From Cardiocondyla obscurior (lineage: Eukaryota > Arthropoda > Insecta > Hymenoptera > Formicidae): a stretch of DNA of 64,000 bases. Below are positions 52,315 through 60,590 of this stretch, in pieces; within the stretch, counting starts at the first letter, position 1; each line of letters starts with the position of its first letter. The position numbers and the translations under genes were made by a program. The stretch is taken from NCBI RefSeq assembly GCF_019399895.1, contig NC_091866.1:7073308-7137307 (forward strand), written 5' to 3'. Under the pieces are notes generated by a model. That model was not told the origin of the DNA. It searched no databases and worked only from the letters and a program-made list of their open reading frames with translations.

Positions 52315-52986
52315 ATGGAAACAACAATCAGGAAAATAAATTTAAGGAATCTAGCCAGGGCGGAATTTGAAGTGCGGATAATCAAGGTAGAGACGCCGGG
52401 CACATTTTATGTGCAACTAAAAAACGGAGCAGATGACCATGAAGAATTAAATGAATATTTACAAAAAAGGATGGAGCGCATAGGGCGAAATAAAAGCTTA
52501 TTTCTGGAACAAATATTTGTGGGAATGGAAATCGTAACAAAAGAAAGAGGAAAATGGTACAGGGGAGTAATCGAGGAAATCAAACAAGAACACAAAATAA
52601 TTGTAAATCTAAAAGACATAGGAAGAAGAATGGAAACAGAAAAATATAACTGTTATGAACTGGAAGATAGATTTAAGGAAACCCCGTGGCAGGCCAATAA
52701 ATGCAGCCTGGCCCTAATAGAACCCCGAACGAGCCGGGGATGGACAGACAAGGATATTGAGACAATTAAGTACTTAATCGAAGGTTATAAGGGATGGATT
52801 AAAATAAAGAACTGTATTAACGAATATCATGCAGTAGTAGAATTAACAAAAGCGGCGACAGGACTGGAAGAAGCGAAAGACGTGGTGCAAGAAATGGTAA
52901 AAAGAGGATGCGGAAGACGGGCCTATCACATATTTAAACCGTATCAATTTGGAATGATAATACCAGAAGACGGAAGAGAAAATTAA
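52315..52986 (+). CDS. Retroelement-encoded extended Tudor domain protein 2
   Basis: A 223-residue intact ORF, paralogue of tudor-1 with the same residue numbering through the domain: VRIIKVETPGTFYVQLKNG (20-38), KWYRG (80-84, Tyr retained), LKDIGRR (99-105) in place of the DYGN turn, LEDRFKETPWQANKCSL (116-132) and a second half beginning RGWTDKDIETIKYLIEG. The PWQANKCSL stretch is a close match to the P-x-Q-A-x-x-C-x-L signature of TDRD eTud domains. It extends about 15 residues further than tudor-1 (YHIFKPYQFG). A duplication within the element is the likely origin of the pair. It lies upstream of the polypurine tract, so it is internal to the element rather than host-derived at this site. 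Confidence 0.87.
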   Translation: METTIRKINLRNLARAEFEVRIIKVETPGTFYVQLKNGADDHEELNEYLQKRMERIGRNKSLFLEQIFVGMEIVTKERGKWYRGVIEEIKQEHKIIVNLKDIGRRMETEKYNCYELEDRFKETPWQANKCSLALIEPRTSRGWTDKDIETIKYLIEGYKGWIKIKNCINEYHAVVELTKAATGLEEAKDVVQEMVKRGCGRRAYHIFKPYQFGMIIPEDGREN

Positions 52987-53020
52987 ATTATATATACATT
53001 TATATTAAATCATAAAATAA

Positions 53021-53110
53021 TATTATACCGAATTATGTTATATTATACCGAATTATGTTATATCATACTGAATTATGTTATATTATACTGAATTATACCG
53101 AATTATGTTA
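53021..53110. repeat. 20-bp minisatellite, about 4.5 copies
   Basis: Unit tattataccgaattatgtta, repeated at 53021, 53041 and 53061 with few changes, then half a unit and one more. It lies in the A+T-rich tail (52987-53402) between tudor-2 and the 3' end, where I see no gene. Confidence 0.85.
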
Positions 53111-53358
53111 TACATATATACATTTTTATATCAGAATATATATTTAAGTAATATTAAATCATACTATATTATAAATTTAAATCAAACTATTATAGACATT
53201 TATATTTTAATATATTAAATTTAAAATATCTATATAAAATCTTATATCTTTATAATAAAATAAATAATGCAATATACACTCAAATTATCAAAAAATATAT
53301 TTATCAAACTATTATACCAAATAAGAATATATTATATTTGAAGAATTAAAAATGCGGA

Positions 53359-53394
53359 TATATATATATATATAAAAAAAAAAAAAAAAAAAAA
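53359..53394. repeat. (TA)n followed by a 21-base A run
   Basis: A tatata run directly followed by 21 A residues and then ggaaaaag. Its length is likely unstable, and it may be miscalled. Confidence 0.85.
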
Positions 53395-53560
53395 GGAAAA
53401 AGTGAGCGTCTAAAGAGCAATTTAAAGAAAACATAAAAGAAATAAGCGTCAAATAGCTATAAGTTAAGAAAAATATGTAAATTTTATGAAATTTTTTTCA
53501 ACAGAAGTAGATATTTTAATGCTTGCCATACGTAGTAACATAATGTACTACGTATGACTT

Positions 53561-53571
53561 AAGGGGGAAGG
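53561..53571 (+). other. Polypurine tract of element A
   Basis: AAGGGGGAAGG immediately before TGTCACG of the 3' LTR. It is the expected primer site for plus-strand synthesis and supports 53572 as the LTR start. The remnant copy at 42090-42099 reads ttaaggaagg. Confidence 0.75.
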
Positions 53572-54745
53572 TGTCACGTGCTGACAAATTTAATAATTTA
53601 AATTATGAACTATGGAATAAACTCTGGAATGCAATGAAATTTAAAACTAATTCTATTTAAAGAACAATTAGTGACTGACACCGCGTGGGACCGAGCCGGT
53701 TACCAACAGGGACCGAGGCGAATAAGAAATATGATTTTATCGATCGAACATCTACGGGTAGAGCTGTTACTAATTAGCTATATTTAATTATCAATCTGAA
53801 ATACCCTTCCTCCTTGATTTTGAAGAAGTGGTGAACCAAGTCTTTAGCGGGGACAAGGGGATCCACATCCTATAAAAGACCGTGCGAAGAAGCGCGAGCA
53901 GTTAATTAGTTAATTAGATAGTCAGTTAATTAATCAATTGTGAAACAATACAGAGCATTGTGAATGAAGCGATTGATGGTCAGAAAGAGTTGTTTGATTC
54001 CGATTGAGTTTAAGGAATAATTGAGCGAGAGGATCAAGGAAGTTGAGCTAAAACTTAGAGAAATTGAAAGTAAAGGATCTTTGGAAAGATTGTGAGAGAT
54101 TTTAAAAATTAATTGGATATTTAAGGTAAATATTTTATTTAAATAAATTGTTATTTGATAATTTAACTTTAATATTTTATTTTGATTTAACTTTATTTTG
54201 ATGTCGGAATTTTGAATTGAAAAGAGTTGAGTTAAATATTATTTATTCCTTGGAGGTGTTTCTGTAGAACCTCGCGGACGAAGAGTGTCGCGTTGGGTTT
54301 GGTCGCTTCTTTATGGAGCGCGCGCAGAAAGATTTCCGAAGATTTTCTGCTGCCGTCGCTGAATGAATAATTTAGATTTTAAAATTTCTAATGAAGAAAC
54401 GCGCCGGTAAACGAGTTCAAATAAAACGACTCCGATACCAGGTAAAGAGAGCCCTTGAAACGAAACAAAATCCATTCTCCCTAATCCAGAAATTAAAACA
54501 AATAACTGAATTAAATAAACCAAGATATAAATTAATTTTGATTGATTTCCAGATCAATTATCCGAATTTTAATATAATTCCTAAAACTGATCCGCGTTTT
54601 GTGACTTACAGAAATCTTTATCTTTTCGGTCTATACGATTAAAAGCAAAGAAATAATCTCGCAATCCTTGTCCGGTCCCAAGTAAAGTTCTTAAATGAAT
54701 TGACTTAAAAATGGACTAAATAATTACATTTATCAAAACGTGACA
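53572..54745 (+). repeat. 3' LTR of element A (1174 bp)
   Basis: Starts TGTCACGTGCTGACAAATTT and ends ACGTGACA, followed by satellite (ctattttcagcattcc). TATA box TATAAAAG is at 53871-53878, with an initiator-like gCAGTTA 29 bp downstream. Compared with the 5' LTR it has many one- or two-base indels. Several are CC here against C in the 5' copy (ccagaaatt, aaaccaag, ttccag, gatccgcg). Confidence 0.9.
54391..54642 (+). CDS. Possible small ORF within the 3' LTR of element A
   Basis: An 83-codon frame, very basic at its N terminus (MKKRAGKRVQIKRLRYQVKR), then LILIDFQINYPNFNIIPK and an FGLYD end. It lies wholly in the LTR. In the 5' LTR the same region is broken by single-base losses, mostly of one C from CC pairs, so either the ORF is chance or the 5' copy is eroded or misassembled. 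Element B has a much larger LTR ORF, which raises interest, but similarity between the two is weak at best. Confidence 0.3.
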   Translation: MKKRAGKRVQIKRLRYQVKRALETKQNPFSLIQKLKQITELNKPRYKLILIDFQINYPNFNIIPKTDPRFVTYRNLYLFGLYD

Positions 54746-56226
54746 CTATTTTCAGCATTCCAATTCCACCAAAAACAAATTATTGACAAAAAACAAAAAA
54801 AAAATTTTTGAAATTTTAACAACGTAGCATCGTGCGGTGACGTCAGCAAATGCCCACGTGACCATTTTCAGCGTTCTACCTCCACCAAAAGCGAAAATAT
54901 TGACAAAAAACAATAAAAAAATTTTTGAAGTTTTGACAACGTAGCATCGTGCGGTGACGACAGCAGATGCCCACGTGACCATTTTCAGCGTTCTACTTTC
55001 ACCAGGAGCAAAAATATTGACAAAGAACAAAAAAAAAATTTTTGAAAATCTGGCAACGTATCATTGTGCGGTGACGTCAGCAGATGCCTACGTGACCATT
55101 TTCAGCATTCCACTTCCACCGGGAGCAAAGATATTAATAAAAAACGAAAAAAAATTTTTGAAGTTTTAACAACGTAGCATCGTGCGGTGACGTCAGTTAA
55201 TGTTCACGTGACCATTTTCAGCATTTTATTTTTACCAGAAGCTGAGATATAAACAAAAGAACAAAAATAAAATTTTTGGAAATTTGGCAACGTAGCATCG
55301 TGCGGAAACGTTAGCAAATGCTCACGTGACCATTTTCAGCGTTCTACTTCTACCAAGAACTGAAATATTGACAAAAAAAAAAAAAATTTTTTTAATCTGG
55401 CTACGTAGCATTGTGCGGTGACGTCAGCAGATGCCCACGTGACCATTTTCAGCGTTCTACCTCCACCAAAAGCGAAAATATTGACAAAAAACAATAAAAA
55501 AATTTTTGAAGTTTTGACAACGTAGCATCGTGCGGTGACGACAGCAGATGCCCACGTGACCATTTTCAGCGTTCTATTTTCACCAGGAGCAAAAATATTG
55601 ACAAAGAACAAAAAAAAAATTTTTGAAAATCTGGCAACGTAGCATCGTGCTATGACGTCAGCAAATGCCCACGTGATTATTTTCAGCGTTCTACTTCTAC
55701 CAGGAACAAAAATATTAACAACAAACGAAAAAAAAATTTTTAAAGTTTTGACAACATAGCATCGTGCGGTGACGTCAGCAGATGCCCACGTGATAGTTTT
55801 CAGCGTTTTATTCCCACCAAAAACAAAGAAATTGACGAAAAACAAAAAAAATTTTTTGAAAATCTGGCATCGTAGCATCGTGCGGTGACTTCAGCAGATG
55901 TTTACGTGACAATTTTCAGCCTTCTACTTCCACCAAAGGCGGATATATTGACGAAAAACAAAAATAAAATTTTTGAAAATCTGGCAACGTAGCATCGTGC
56001 GGTGACGTCAGCAGATGCCCACGTGACCATTTTCAGCGTTCTACTTTCACCAGAAACGGAGATATGGCCAAAAAACAAAAAAATATATTTTTGAAGTTTG
56101 GCAAAGTAGCATTGTGCGCAACTTGAAAAAAATGCATGCGGACCTATTCCAAGCTATCTAAATTCACCAATAGCCGAGATATGGCCAAAAAACGAAAAAA
56201 AATATTTCTGAAATTTGGCAACATAG
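54746..56226. repeat. Satellite array, second block (about 13 diverged monomers)
   Basis: The same monomer family continues after element A. Copies are diverged: gacgacagc or tatgacgtca for the TGACGTCA box, and acgtgaccattttcag more frequent than in the main array. 55190-55430 repeats part of the higher-order block of 41450-41919. The last, very diverged monomer ends at ggcaacatag, where element B starts. Confidence 0.9.
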
Positions 56227-56976
56227 TGTTACGTCCTGTAACTCCACATCTCCTTTTTCCGACACATGGTTGATAAAGTAGATAATAAAAAAAGGTGTAC
56301 CGAATGTATTGGTATCAAAGGAAAGGGTTCCAAGTTTCCAGAAAAATAATTCTAACTGACGGAATATCCTGAATCGCCAGATGTATAAAATAAAAGAAGG
56401 AACCTGAAACAATTGTACAACAGATGTGGAATATAAAAAAATTGAAACGAAAGGATTTGTCAAAATATTTATAAAACATTAATAGCTCGGAAAAATTTGG
56501 AATATCTTAAACTAACAATAAATGTCTGGCGGTACACAAAGGAAATTCTGGAAAAAAAACAATTCAGAAAAATCAAATTTCGCCGTGGATCCTAGGGATT
56601 AGAAAAAAGGAGGCAAAAAGCCTGTAATAATAAAAATGGGATACGCGGCCGGAAACTATAAAATTCAGGCAGCAATTGCACGCTGCCGATAAAAAAAAAG
56701 TTACCTAAGCATTTTCGAATCTGTTATCTGGAAGCTTGGAAGGGCTAAAACCATGTAGAGGGGAACTCATAAACATTTTCTCCTGGACCAATAGATATTG
56801 GGAACTCCTCACCAAAAATTAGAAATTAAGGGCGAAAACTTAGAAAATTAAGAAAACTGAGAGAAGGGCAAACAATAATTGCGAAGACGGAAAAGTGGAG
56901 AAATAAGCCTAACAAATAGAATTCAAATTTTGGATAAGACTGAGAATCTGGCACTGGTCCTCCCCTTTTCCGAGCT

Positions 56977-56983
56977 TATAAAA
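56977..56983 (+). promoter_or_regulatory. TATA box of the element B LTR
   Basis: TATAAAA in cgagcttataaaaccgagcg, the only clear core promoter word in this LTR. Transcription would begin near 57007 and read through the LTR ORF and into gag. Confidence 0.5.
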
Positions 56984-57146
56984 CCGAGCGTTTCGACGAC
57001 GTTCGCTCTCGTTCTGTTCTAGAATCTAATTAGCTCAGTTACTCTAAAAATTTTTAAGGAAAGTGTTTTTGTGTGATTATCTTGTGTGGGTGAAATAAAA
57101 GGAACCTCTCAAGAAATCATCCGAGAGAACTTGAAGTCATCAAGTA

Positions 57147-57222
57147 GTAAGTGTCATCATTTATTTTATTCTCCTCTTTCCTTTAATTTTGAAACGGTTC
57201 CACTAAAATAGTTTTTATTTAA

Positions 57223-57277
<55 letters not shown>

Positions 57278-57594
57278 GAAAATCGAGGGAATGGTCAGAG
57301 TGCCGTTCACACTTCATAATTTCGCTATCTCCCTCTTGAATCCTCCCATCTTCTCCAGTAGCTCGACCCGTCTAGTGGGCTTCCTTTTGTCGGGGGTTGC
57401 GATATGTCGCCAATAAATGGTGACTATCAAAACCTTGACTTGAGTAAGGCCCCCCATTCGGCTAGAGGAACTCTGAGAAACTTTAAAGTGACGACGGAGA
57501 GATCCGAAAGAAAGTATGAGACGTGATGCCCTGGCATATTTTCCTCTCAATAATTTATTTATTAATTTAATTCATTAAAATGATATCCTTTTAG
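57147..57594 (+). other. Predicted intron in the element B LTR
   Basis: Donor GTAAGT at 57147-57152 and acceptor atatccttttag ending at 57594. Joining the exons puts the A at 57146 next to TG at 57595, which creates an ATG exactly in frame with the 271-codon ORF. The ORF otherwise has no Met codon. The intron holds a 49-bp (TA)n microsatellite at 57226-57274. Confidence 0.5.
57226..57274. repeat. (TA)n microsatellite
   Basis: A 49-bp uninterrupted alternating A/T run within the predicted LTR intron. Confidence 0.97.
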
Positions 57595-58409
57595 TGGAAT
57601 CATCGAATATAAGAACAATTAAGAAAAGTCGGGCTCGCCGTAATCGGCAATTACGGAATCTGAGGAGCCTAGTCCAGACCTTTTTCGTTCAATACTTGTT
57701 CGCGGCGGCGCCAGGGGAGATAAAAACCGACCCTCCCCGAAGAAGAAAAGAGAGGTCGTGGTCGCCTCAACCCCCAGCTCCCCCGAATTCACCGGCTCCC
57801 GAAGAAGTTCCCCAGAATGCTGACATATCCAGGGAACTGCCCCATTCTCCGAGTCCGCCGCCCATAAATGACCACGCGACCGAATCTGAGCCTGACTCGG
57901 AGCAGTTCCGCCCTACGACTCCTTCCTATTCTCCGGACATTTCAATTCACTCCCCAGGAGCTGCACCTAGAGCATGCTCCTCTCCTATCCCGTCCCCGAT
58001 ACTACATCCTGGGGAGCCTGAGGAGGTCGACTTCTTCGCTGATGACGATACCGTCTTCTGGCAAGAGTCTGACGGCCCAGAGCCTTCCCCCTCCCCCGCC
58101 CCAAGTGTGGAGTTCCTCGGCGAGCAAGAGGAACCCAGAGTGATCGTGGATCCTCTCCTCAAGTTCCTCCGGAGGACTTGCTCTCCGTGGACGGATCCTG
58201 TCCTCGAAAGGGCCTTCACTATAGGCCCTGATTCCTTTGATCCTGAGGAGATTAGGAGAGAGGCCAGTAGGGCATCTCCTGATCAGAACATCCTCATTTT
58301 TTATCCCGGGGTGGAACACCCTTTCCTAGCTCCGATCAGGTTAATTGATCGAGTATTCCCGAGATCGTCGGCCAAGATCTCGGAAATTATCGAAATCAAA
58401 CTCGACTAG
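57595..58409 (+). CDS. LTR-encoded Pro/Ser-rich acidic protein of element B
   Basis: An open frame of about 271 codons with no unspliced ATG. If the predicted intron (57147-57594) is removed, the start codon is formed across the junction and the protein begins MESSNIRTIKKSRARRN. Layout: basic N terminus (about 1-35, possible nuclear signal), long Pro/Ser/Glu-rich disordered middle (about 45-180), then a more ordered C terminus (about 185-271) with FLRRTCSPWTDPVLERAF, NILIFYPG and PFLAPIRLID. Base composition is much richer in G+C than the flanks, as expected of coding sequence. I recognise no family. An AATAAA lies 175 bp downstream. It may be an accessory protein made from the LTR itself; a captured host fragment is the alternative. 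Confidence 0.55.
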
Positions 58410-58584
58410 CGTTATTATAAATTATTCAGTTATTTCCTGCGTAGTTATGGTAAAGAAAAAATGTTTTTTTTTATTATTGTAGTATACTCAATTAAAATTT
58501 TAATTAGTTAGTAATTTCCTTTTTCTTATTATTATTATTATTTTAATTATATTCCACTATCTCCATTTTTGCATCTGCTAGAAA

Positions 58585-58590
58585 AATAAA
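58585..58590 (+). promoter_or_regulatory. Polyadenylation signal AATAAA in the element B LTR
   Basis: AATAAA, 175 bp after the LTR ORF. If used, R would run from about 57007 to about 58610, so a solo LTR would form a complete transcription unit. Confidence 0.4.
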
Positions 58591-58823
58591 AATGTTAAAC
58601 TAAATCTTGCTAAAATCAGAGTTCTGCAATTTTTTATGAACCTTTGAGATCCATTTGTTGCGAAATCACCTCCGGTTCTTTTTCTGGGAACAAGAAGTAA
58701 AATTCTTTCCGTCAAAAGAACAAAAATCGCGCTAACTCAAACTTTTTTGTCACTCAAACATATTCCTAGCGCTTTATACGCGTGGCGTTGTCTCGCACGC
58801 GTCACGCAAGAATTGGTAGTTGC

Positions 58824-58824
<1 letters not shown>

Positions 58825-58867
<43 letters not shown>
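58825..58867. repeat. (TC)n microsatellite
   Basis: 43 bp of alternating T and C near the 3' end of the LTR. Confidence 0.97.
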
Positions 58868-58869
<2 letters not shown>

Positions 58870-58967
58870 CCCTTTACCTGCTCTCAAACCATTTCCTTAA
58901 TCACCGAGAAGCGGTAATCCTTCTACTAGAAATATTTCTAAACCTGACGTAACATACTACCGATTTT

Positions 58968-58985
58968 TGGGGGCTCGTCCGGGAT
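58968..58985 (+). other. Primer binding site, tRNA-Pro type
   Basis: TGGGGGCTCGTCCGGGAT, 18 of 18 bases identical to the well-known tRNA-Pro primer site used by murine leukaemia virus and related retroviruses. It lies 13 bp after the LTR end and 21 bp before the gag ATG. Ty3/gypsy errantiviruses more often use tRNA-Lys, Ser or Arg. Confidence 0.9.
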
Positions 58986-59006
58986 AGTGAGCGTGGTTTT
59001 TCGCAA

Positions 59007-60590
59007 ATGGAGACCAGAGCAAAATCCGATAAAGAAAAAGTAGATAAAAACTATAAAGCTGCGGTAGAACAATCGTCTAAACCAAAACAGACACAAAGTC
59101 AGATACACACCTCGACACCTACTGTGTCTAAAAATCCACAACCTAAACAACCTACTCCTTTACAAACCATCACTGAACGCGTATCTACTCCTTTGCCTGA
59201 TATATCCGAGGTAACGGAGAGATCCACAATTAAATTAGACGATACCCGAATACTCCTGGCGCCAAAGCGATTACCAGCGTATTATAGTAAAATCGAACCT
59301 GTAGTAGAACCTAAGAAAATGGCGAATACAAATCCGTTCGCCACATTAAAATACGCGGTAGAGGCGGTTCCCTTCTTTGATGGCAAAAACATCTCCATAA
59401 ATAATTTTGTGGAAAGATGTGAGGAGGCAAAGAATATGTTGCTTCCCGAAGCCGAGAAACAATTCGCGAAAGTAATTAGAACGCGGATAACAGGCGAAGC
59501 TCGACGAACGATCCAGGGGGTGGAATTTGATACCGTGGCTCAATTAACCAAATTTTTAGAGAACATTTTTGGACAAGATAAAAATGTTTATCAACTACAG
59601 GGGGAATTGGGTAGAGTATATCAAAAAAACGAAGAAGACGTAATCACGTATGCTAACAGAGTGAGACTTCTGGGAAACAGAATAATGGACGTGCACAAAA
59701 GAATGATTGATGATTATGAGCAACTAGCTGAAATTAGGAATACTTTAGAAAAGGATGTATGCAAATGTTTTATACGAGGATTAAGAGCAGAAATAGAGCA
59801 CAGGGTAAAAAGGGATTTAAATGTGCACGAAACCGTTAATGATGCTTTAAATATAGAAAGAGAGCTACGTGAAATTACCGAAATACGACACGGTAAAGTC
59901 TCAGCCATCCCTAAATCATCGAATATGGATTGTTCTCGGGAAATTTGCCAGTTATGCCTCAAAGAAAAGCATGTTGCCTCGAACTGCAGAAAGTTAACGA
60001 TACAAACAGGGAACCATTTTAATGCCCCAAACGAGATTTTAATTTGTCAGATTTGTAAATAACGCGGACATAGTGCCGAAAAATGTCGGTTACGCGAAAC
60101 CAATAACCGCCGGTTTATAAACTTAATTCAAGAAAATAAATTCAATTGTCAAATCTGTAATAAACCCGGTCACAATGCAAGAAATTGCAGATTTAATAAC
60201 AGCAACAGTAATAATAACAATCAAGTCAGGACAACGTTAATCTGTCAATGGTGCGACAAATCGGGGCACACTGCAAATAATTGTTGGAGGAAACAGCAAG
60301 AGTCGAGAACAACTGAGCATAAAACACGAATAACGTGTCAAATATGCGAAGGATTCGGTCATTCAGCCAAAGAATGCCGAAATAACGCGAGGCAAAACAG
60401 CTCTAAGGAAGTAGAGCACTGCCGCTACTGTAAAAAGGAAAGGCACATGAGAGATGACTGTGAACTAAAGATTGCTAATAACAAAAGGCGTGAAGCAATA
60501 AGTGTGGGAAACGCCAGTGGCCCCTCAAAGATGGGTGTGCAGCAGGGGTCCGGACGGATCTCACACCCAGTTGTAACTCTCCGAAAATGA
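59007..60590 (+). pseudogene. gag: Gag polyprotein of element B with six zinc knuckles and one internal stop
   Basis: ATG at 59007, the first after the primer site. The N terminus is Thr/Gln/Pro-rich (1-100). The capsid-like part includes VPFFDGKNISINNFVERCEE (about 120) and VITYANRVRLLGNRIMD, matching the element-A Gag wording (VVAYANRVRELGKRILD). CCHC knuckle 1 is CQLCLKEKHVASNC at residue 314. Knuckle 2 begins CQICK at residue 347 and is cut by TAA (60060-60062), but the same frame continues RGHSAEKC and then knuckles CQICNKPGHNARNC, CQWCDKSGHTANNC, CQICEGFGHSAKEC and CRYCKKERHMRDDC, to TGA at 60588. One nonsense change thus splits an intact gene of 527 codons. The stop sits inside a knuckle, so a programmed role is unlikely. 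Its TGA overlaps the protease ATG (ATGA at 60587-60590). Confidence 0.9.

Larger units (their letters stand above)
42100..54745 (+). mobile_element. Element A: Ty3/gypsy (errantivirus-like) retroelement with env and two Tudor genes
   Basis: A complete but degenerate LTR element inserted in the satellite. The LTRs are bounded by perfect 8-bp inverted ends TGTCACGT and ACGTGACA. Between them lie gag with CCHC knuckles, aspartic protease (DSG), RT (YLDD), RNase H, integrase (HHCC, DDE, GPF) and an envelope, in Ty3/gypsy order. Two Tudor ORFs and a small ORF follow env, in the position of accessory genes in complex retroviruses. Gag, pro-pol and env each contain stops or frameshifts, so this copy is not autonomous; both tudor ORFs remain open. 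There is no visible target-site duplication, because the left flank is a remnant of another copy. Confidence 0.93.
56227..58954 (+). repeat. 5' LTR of element B (2728 bp)
   Basis: Starts TGTTACGTCC right at the satellite edge and ends ACGTAACA, 13 bp before a perfect primer site. It contains a TATA box, a likely intron, a 271-codon ORF, an AATAAA signal and microsatellites. 56235-56970 shows nothing recognisable and would be U3. The length is large for an LTR, and the second copy lies outside the window, so the boundaries rest on the inverted ends and the primer site only. Confidence 0.65.

Noticed and set aside
57314..57550. 78-codon minus-strand ORF in the predicted LTR intron
   Set aside because: Includes tggcgacatatcgc, which vaguely resembles a primer site on the minus strand, but no LTR end is near it and no domain is recognisable.
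57868..58319. Other frames over the LTR ORF (57868-58143 plus strand, 57947-58319 minus strand)
   Set aside because: Shadows of the Pro/Ser-rich frame caused by its G+C-rich composition.
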